Source: Hondaea fermentalgiana
Taxonomy: Eukaryota > Sar > Bigyra > Thraustochytrida > Thraustochytriidae
Assembly (NCBI GenBank): GCA_014084085.1
Contig: NPFB01000047.1
Coordinates: 62,769-126,768 of the forward strand
Direction of reading: 5' to 3'
Length of the DNA stretch: 64,000 nt
Part shown: in pieces, positions 60,431 through 64,000 of the stretch
Layout of the letters: the number at the start of each line of letters is the position of its first letter
Numbering within the stretch: position 1 is the first letter of the stretch
The notes under the pieces: generated by a model
Seen by the model: the letters and a program-made list of their open reading frames with translations, nothing else
Told to the model about the DNA's origin: nothing
Database searches by the model: none
Program-made: the position numbers and the translations under genes

Positions 60431-61450
60431 TCACGTGGTTGACGACCACCACACCGACAGATTCTGTACGCAAGTAGGAAGTGGACCCGTCACTACGCGA
60501 AGGGCTACTCGATCTGCACATGGAACAGATGCAAGGCCTCGGTGTGCTTGCTGTATTCCAGACAGCAGCTGCGTATGGCCCGGTAACGCGTACACCTCGA
60601 GACTTAGGGGATTCCCGTACTCGAGTTTCCCCGCAAATTCACTAGCCTCCATCTTGAGCTTGGCATCACGAACCACATCAACCTTGGCCCGGACGGGTCG
60701 CACGCTCCTTGTTCCAGTCTCCATTGCCAACAAGGCCGTGGCATCACAATGCGCAGGTACAAACCAACAATGGCTCATGTCTTGACCCGACTTGCTGCCA
60801 ATGCTCGATGCATGGGCATGCTCCTTCTTGATACTAAAAGTCAGATTCGCACTCCGTCGCGAAAACGCTTCGCCATAAAAGGATGGACCAGAATGCCGGG
60901 CTCCCCTCTCGCCCACTTGTGGCCAGAATCGCTGTAATACTTCATGTATCTCACGCGTTAAGAGCATCGATGCTGAAACAGCTTGAGAGCATGAGATCTC
61001 AACAGACGAAAGCGAGAGCTCCGCTCGCTGGATCGTCGCTGTGGCCGCTTCGACGGTCGGCACAGCCAGGTTACCTCCCTGGTGCTCTCGCGCGGCCTCG
61101 CGCGTTGCCGAATGCCCAAGAAACGCTGCAATCATCAAGCAGATGCCTAGCACGAAGAATCCAATGTCCACTTCGCTCCACCTTGCATCCGAGCTTCCTG
61201 CGCTAACCTCGCTCTTTTCTGCAAAGGTCTGCGCTGCGTTTCGACTCTTGCTCGACGCGCTTTCATTTTCTGTTGGGCTCCCAGCACCTGCAGTCCTCGA
61301 CGTCGCTGCCGCCAATGTGACTCCCGCTTCTGCAACAGAGCGTGTTGCGCTCCTGCTCCTGCTCCTTCTCCGCGTGCTCCCAGCTACTTCGTTCAGCGAT
61401 GCCGTCGAAGTCGCCGAGGGCACCCTCACCGCGGCCGTTGTCGTTGTTGT

Positions 61451-61482
<32 letters not shown>

Positions 61483-61672
61483 GCGTCGTTCCTGACGTTG
61501 TCGCCGTGGTCCGACGCTGCGACCGGGACCGTTGCCGCCGCGCGCGGGGAGCCACCGCTGCCTTCTTCTCCCGCGACCTTGCCCCCCTTTCGCCCGGCTC
61601 CGGAGCGCCCGTGTCACCCGCTCGCGCCGCGCGAGGGCCCGTCCTGCGCGCCGCGCTCGACCGCGTCTTCAT
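60431..61672 (-). CDS. divergent SUN-domain-like nuclear envelope protein
   Basis: 413 residues from ATG 61672. A basic Arg/Ser/Thr N-terminus with a Thr run of 15 (about 77-95) precedes a single membrane segment at about 170-187 (IGFFVLGICLMIAAFLG). The lumenal part ends in a domain with SUN features: a Cys-Trp pair (SHCWFVP) near 300, a VYALPG strand like the SUN 'VYGL' element near 365, and a final ALRVVTG...TCVQNLSVW block matching the conserved SUN end where a Cys precedes the last strand. Topology (nucleoplasmic basic N-terminus, one pass, C-terminal SUN) is standard. SUN proteins pair with KASH proteins across the envelope to link chromatin to the cytoskeleton. Similarity is weak, so the call rests on topology plus three motif matches. 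Confidence 0.55.
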
Positions 61673-61934
61673 CTCAATCGATGATCGCCCATACACATTT
61701 AGTTGCCCCTCCTTCTTTTTACTTTCACCTTCAACACTTTTCGAGGCAAGAATTGGGCGCAACCCATTTTAGCACAACCCCTTTTCAAAGCCGGCCACGG
61801 ATTCAGCCCACACCGCTCCCACATGTACCTTCACAAAAGGGGCCGAAGCCTTTTTAGCCCAGCAAGACCTGACCAGTGGACCCTCCCGCAAGGGGCCACA
61901 GCGCTGTGGAGGGAGCTCCGCTGTCGACTATATA

Positions 61935-62181
61935 ATGCAGGTGAGTTGCCCGCAGTAGGGCCCGCAGAAGGTTCCGCCCCTTGCAAACGCCTCCGAACAC
62001 CTCCCAGCTCGTGACGCGCGAGGAGGCCCTCGCGACAAAGGCCTCCGCGGCAGATGAGACCACAAGTCCTGTGAAGCGCGGCAGGCGCTTGCGACGGACC
62101 ACCGATCGACCTCCATCGGGGCCAAAGTCGGGAAGAAAGGGAGGATGGGAGGATGATGGGAATGGGCGGCGGGAAGGATGA
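61935..62181 (+). CDS. possible tiny two-exon gene
   Basis: ATGCAG at 61935-61940 is followed by a perfect donor (CAG|GTGAGT), and the acceptor CTCCCAG|CTC lies 67 nt on (exon 2 at 62008). The product would be 59 residues: MQ-LVTREEALATKASAADETTS, a basic stretch KRGRRLRRTTDR, and an end with WEDDGNGRREG. The composition resembles a small nuclear or RNA-binding protein. A TATATAA motif ends at the ATG, which is too close to serve as its TATA box. No family recognised. An antisense open frame also exists (61854-62240 minus), so this remains tentative. Confidence 0.3.
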
Positions 62182-62883
62182 CCCTTTACAGGAGGCATCT
62201 CCGGGGTGGGCGTAATCTCCATCATGACACCTATCTTCAAGGAGACATTGGTTTCAGTCTCACTTGTGAAGCGTCGAAAGCCTTGGAACGGTGAGGCGCA
62301 CCCTCAGACGCATTTGGCCTGCTGCTGCGAGCGTGCATGCTGATATGCACGCACGCCCTTCCAAAGGCAATGACATGGAGGGAGGGAGTAAGGGAGGTGA
62401 AAAACTCACTTTGTAACTCAGATTTTTCTTTCCCTGCCCTGCATCATAGTTGGACCAGATATATGTAAGCGAAGATGACTTGGCACCCTGTAGCACACAA
62501 GCCAGGCAGCGTTTGTAGAGGTCGTGAATTACTGGCTCATCTCGTCTCGTGCTCTTCGCGAAAATAGATGCCTTGTCTGTTGTTCTATGTCGCTCAAATC
62601 TGTGTTTCGACTCAACCAGTAGATGTTTTCAAACAATCAGCTCTCTTCTTGCCTTTCATATGTTAAAGTTACATTCCCGGCTGCTGTTGCCTCCCAGGGG
62701 ACTAGAACCTAGATGGCGTCACACCAAGCTTCGGAACGAATGCGCTCCGTCGACAAAAGTATAGAGTATTTGGTCTCTCCGAATAGCTCAAAGATCGCAC
62801 TCGCCGAAAATGTTATAAAATAAACAATAAGTCTCACGAGCATGCAAAGAGAATCTGACCAGTTCAGGCTTCCAGAACCCTCT
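62182..62883. other. spacer without supported gene
   Basis: 702 bp. It contains a short stretch ggggactagaacctag (62697) that resembles a Pol III B box on the minus strand but does not fold into a tRNA. It includes the 3' end of the membrane-protein gene. Confidence 0.4.
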
Positions 62884-63636
62884 TCAGGCCAGCAGCGCAC
62901 GCGAAAAGAGCACCATGCTCGCTCCAATCAGGTAATGAAACCAATTCTCACGACGCACACCGAGTAAACAGCGGTGTCGATCATTCCCAACGAGCAAGCC
63001 GGCCGTAGCAAAGGTTGCAACGGCTGCGAGCGCTTCCTTATTGTCGAGACCCTCGGCGTACAGCACGCAGCCGAGCGAGGCAACACCCACGAGGATCTTA
63101 TACACTTCTTGCATGACGGGCGAGACCGAAGGCAGCCTGCTTGCGACAGCACCAAGAGTGACTCCCGATGCAAGGTCAAAGGGAAAGCCTACATCCTCTG
63201 GAGGGCCTAGGATCGCAGGCCAGAGCCCGCGAGAGCGCGCGAACCCGAGACCTAGCATGGGAATCCCCACGCGTCCTGCGAACTCGGCCCACAAGGAGTT
63301 TGCCTCTGCGAGCGTCCGCGGCGCGAGGCCGAACCGCAACGTGCCAATCGTGGACGCCAGCGCCACGACGCCCATGCCCATGGCCACATCGACGCGGCCC
63401 TTGTCGAAGCTCGCCTTGGCAGCGTACCAGCAGCACGCCGCGTTCACGCCGTCTGAGACGGCAATGCTCGGATACCTCTGCACATCCGCGACCACGCGTC
63501 GAGGCGTACGGCCATCGTCCCCGCGGCCAGCGTCCCCGCCCCCGCCGCGCCCCTGCGCCGCGCCCTGCGCCGCGCCTTGGCCCTGCTGGCCCTTCTCCGG
63601 GCCTCCTCGCCTGCGCTGCCGCGTCTGGCCGCTCAT
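62884..63636 (-). CDS. uncharacterised multi-pass membrane protein
   Basis: 250 residues from ATG 63636. After a Gly/Gln/Arg-rich start (1-45), there are about five or six hydrophobic segments: ACCWYAAKAS, VAMGMGVVALASTIGTLRFG, ILVGVASLGCVLYAEG, ALAAVATFATAGLLVG and FHYLIGASMVLFSRALLA among them. No motif that fixes a family was found. The frame extends upstream to an ATG at 63834, but that stretch is almost pure Arg/Ala and probably leader, with a gcatgc microsatellite beyond it. Probably an organelle or endomembrane protein of unknown role. Confidence 0.65.
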   Translation of the reverse strand: MSGQTRQRRRGGPEKGQQGQGAAQGAAQGRGGGGDAGRGDDGRTPRRVVADVQRYPSIAVSDGVNAACCWYAAKASFDKGRVDVAMGMGVVALASTIGTLRFGLAPRTLAEANSLWAEFAGRVGIPMLGLGFARSRGLWPAILGPPEDVGFPFDLASGVTLGAVASRLPSVSPVMQEVYKILVGVASLGCVLYAEGLDNKEALAAVATFATAGLLVGNDRHRCLLGVRRENWFHYLIGASMVLFSRALLA

Positions 63637-64000
63637 GCTCGCCCGGAGCGCCGCGCGCCGCCGCGGACTCCGCTTTCTGTGCACAATCCGCGCCTCGACG
63701 ACCCCGCCCGCCCGCCTGCCCCGCGCTCGCTGCGCGCGCGCCCGCAGACTGGCGGCACACCGCGCCTGCGTGGCCAAGATCGGGTCTCTCCCGTTGCGTT
63801 GCAGCTCTGCCGCGTGCCATGTCAAGCCTTGCATGCCATGGGCGGGCGGGGGGGGGGGGCAGCCATTCCATGGTCACGCCGTCGCCATGCTTGCATGCAT
63901 GCACGCGGCATGCATGCATGCATGCATGCTTGCGTTGCCGCGCCATGCCGCGTCGAGTCAGCTCCATCTCTACGCTCACACGCTGCAGCTGCGTGAGCCC
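63637..64000. repeat. upstream spacer with GCAT microsatellite
   Basis: GC-rich leader or promoter region of the membrane-protein gene. A G run lies at 63849-63859 and GCAT units run at about 63890-63929. No gene supported up to the window end. Confidence 0.6.

Noticed and set aside
62690..62730. Pol III B-box-like sequence on the minus strand
   Set aside because: No acceptor or T stem pairs, so it is not a tRNA; no evidence for a SINE.
1..64000. CRISPR arrays, phage genes, insertion sequences and rRNA
   Set aside because: None found; tandem repeats present are microsatellites or the 140-bp satellite, and the gene structures are eukaryotic.

Overview
This window looks like nuclear DNA from a GC-rich, intron-poor protist. 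The gene set (mitochondrial propionyl-CoA carboxylase alpha, Cdc14, a flotillin-2-like protein, a SUN-like protein, an AP2-domain factor with poly-Gln/Asn tracts, a PRISE-type reductase, and large ankyrin, TPR and filamin/PA14 proteins), together with long single-exon genes carrying disordered tails, fits a labyrinthulomycete (thraustochytrid-like) stramenopile. That placement is inference; no rRNA or organelle gene is present to prove it.

Layout. 1-3.65 kb: an ER J-domain/SANT chaperone that runs off the left edge, divergent from an ankyrin protein. 3.65-4.58 kb: repeats and a 100-N gap that abuts a perfect inverted repeat. 4.58-9.8 kb: PCCA and Cdc14. 10-18.3 kb (minus strand): an unrecognised basic protein, an intron-containing short-chain dehydrogenase and a 1680-residue TPR protein. 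18.5-23.3 kb (plus strand): an ankyrin protein with a signal peptide and a SANT-BAH chromatin protein. 23.3-29.6 kb (minus strand): a 2092-residue EGF/Calx-beta/PA14/filamin surface protein whose coding 3' end overlaps the SANT-BAH gene by 20 bp. 30.4-42 kb: a manganese-type CDF transporter, mitochondrial ribosomal protein bL33m with a 9-nt first exon, an unrecognised 1149-residue protein, a PRISE-like reductase and flotillin with a 17-nt first exon. 42-43.6 kb: a ~140-bp tandem satellite running into a small minus-strand gene whose frame is broken. 43.6-58.5 kb: about 15 kb with no convincing protein gene, rich in tetranucleotide microsatellites, holding a tRNA-Leu(AAG), a second copy of it cut by another 100-N gap, and a perfect palindrome. 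58.5-64 kb: an AP2-domain factor, a SUN-like protein, a possible tiny spliced gene and a multi-pass membrane protein.

The genes are independent eukaryotic units with no operon or pathway cluster. Several lie in divergent pairs sharing a short spacer (TPR/ankyrin 206 bp) or are convergent with overlapping ends. Introns are few. The clear ones are 174-211 nt with GT-AG ends, and in bL33m and flotillin they sit immediately after the first few codons. I saw no CRISPR, phage or obvious transposase gene. The most unusual items are the combined DNAJC1/DNAJC25 character of the J-protein, the secreted ankyrin protein, the giant surface protein, the inverted repeats and several coding stretches visible only after allowing a splice or frameshift.
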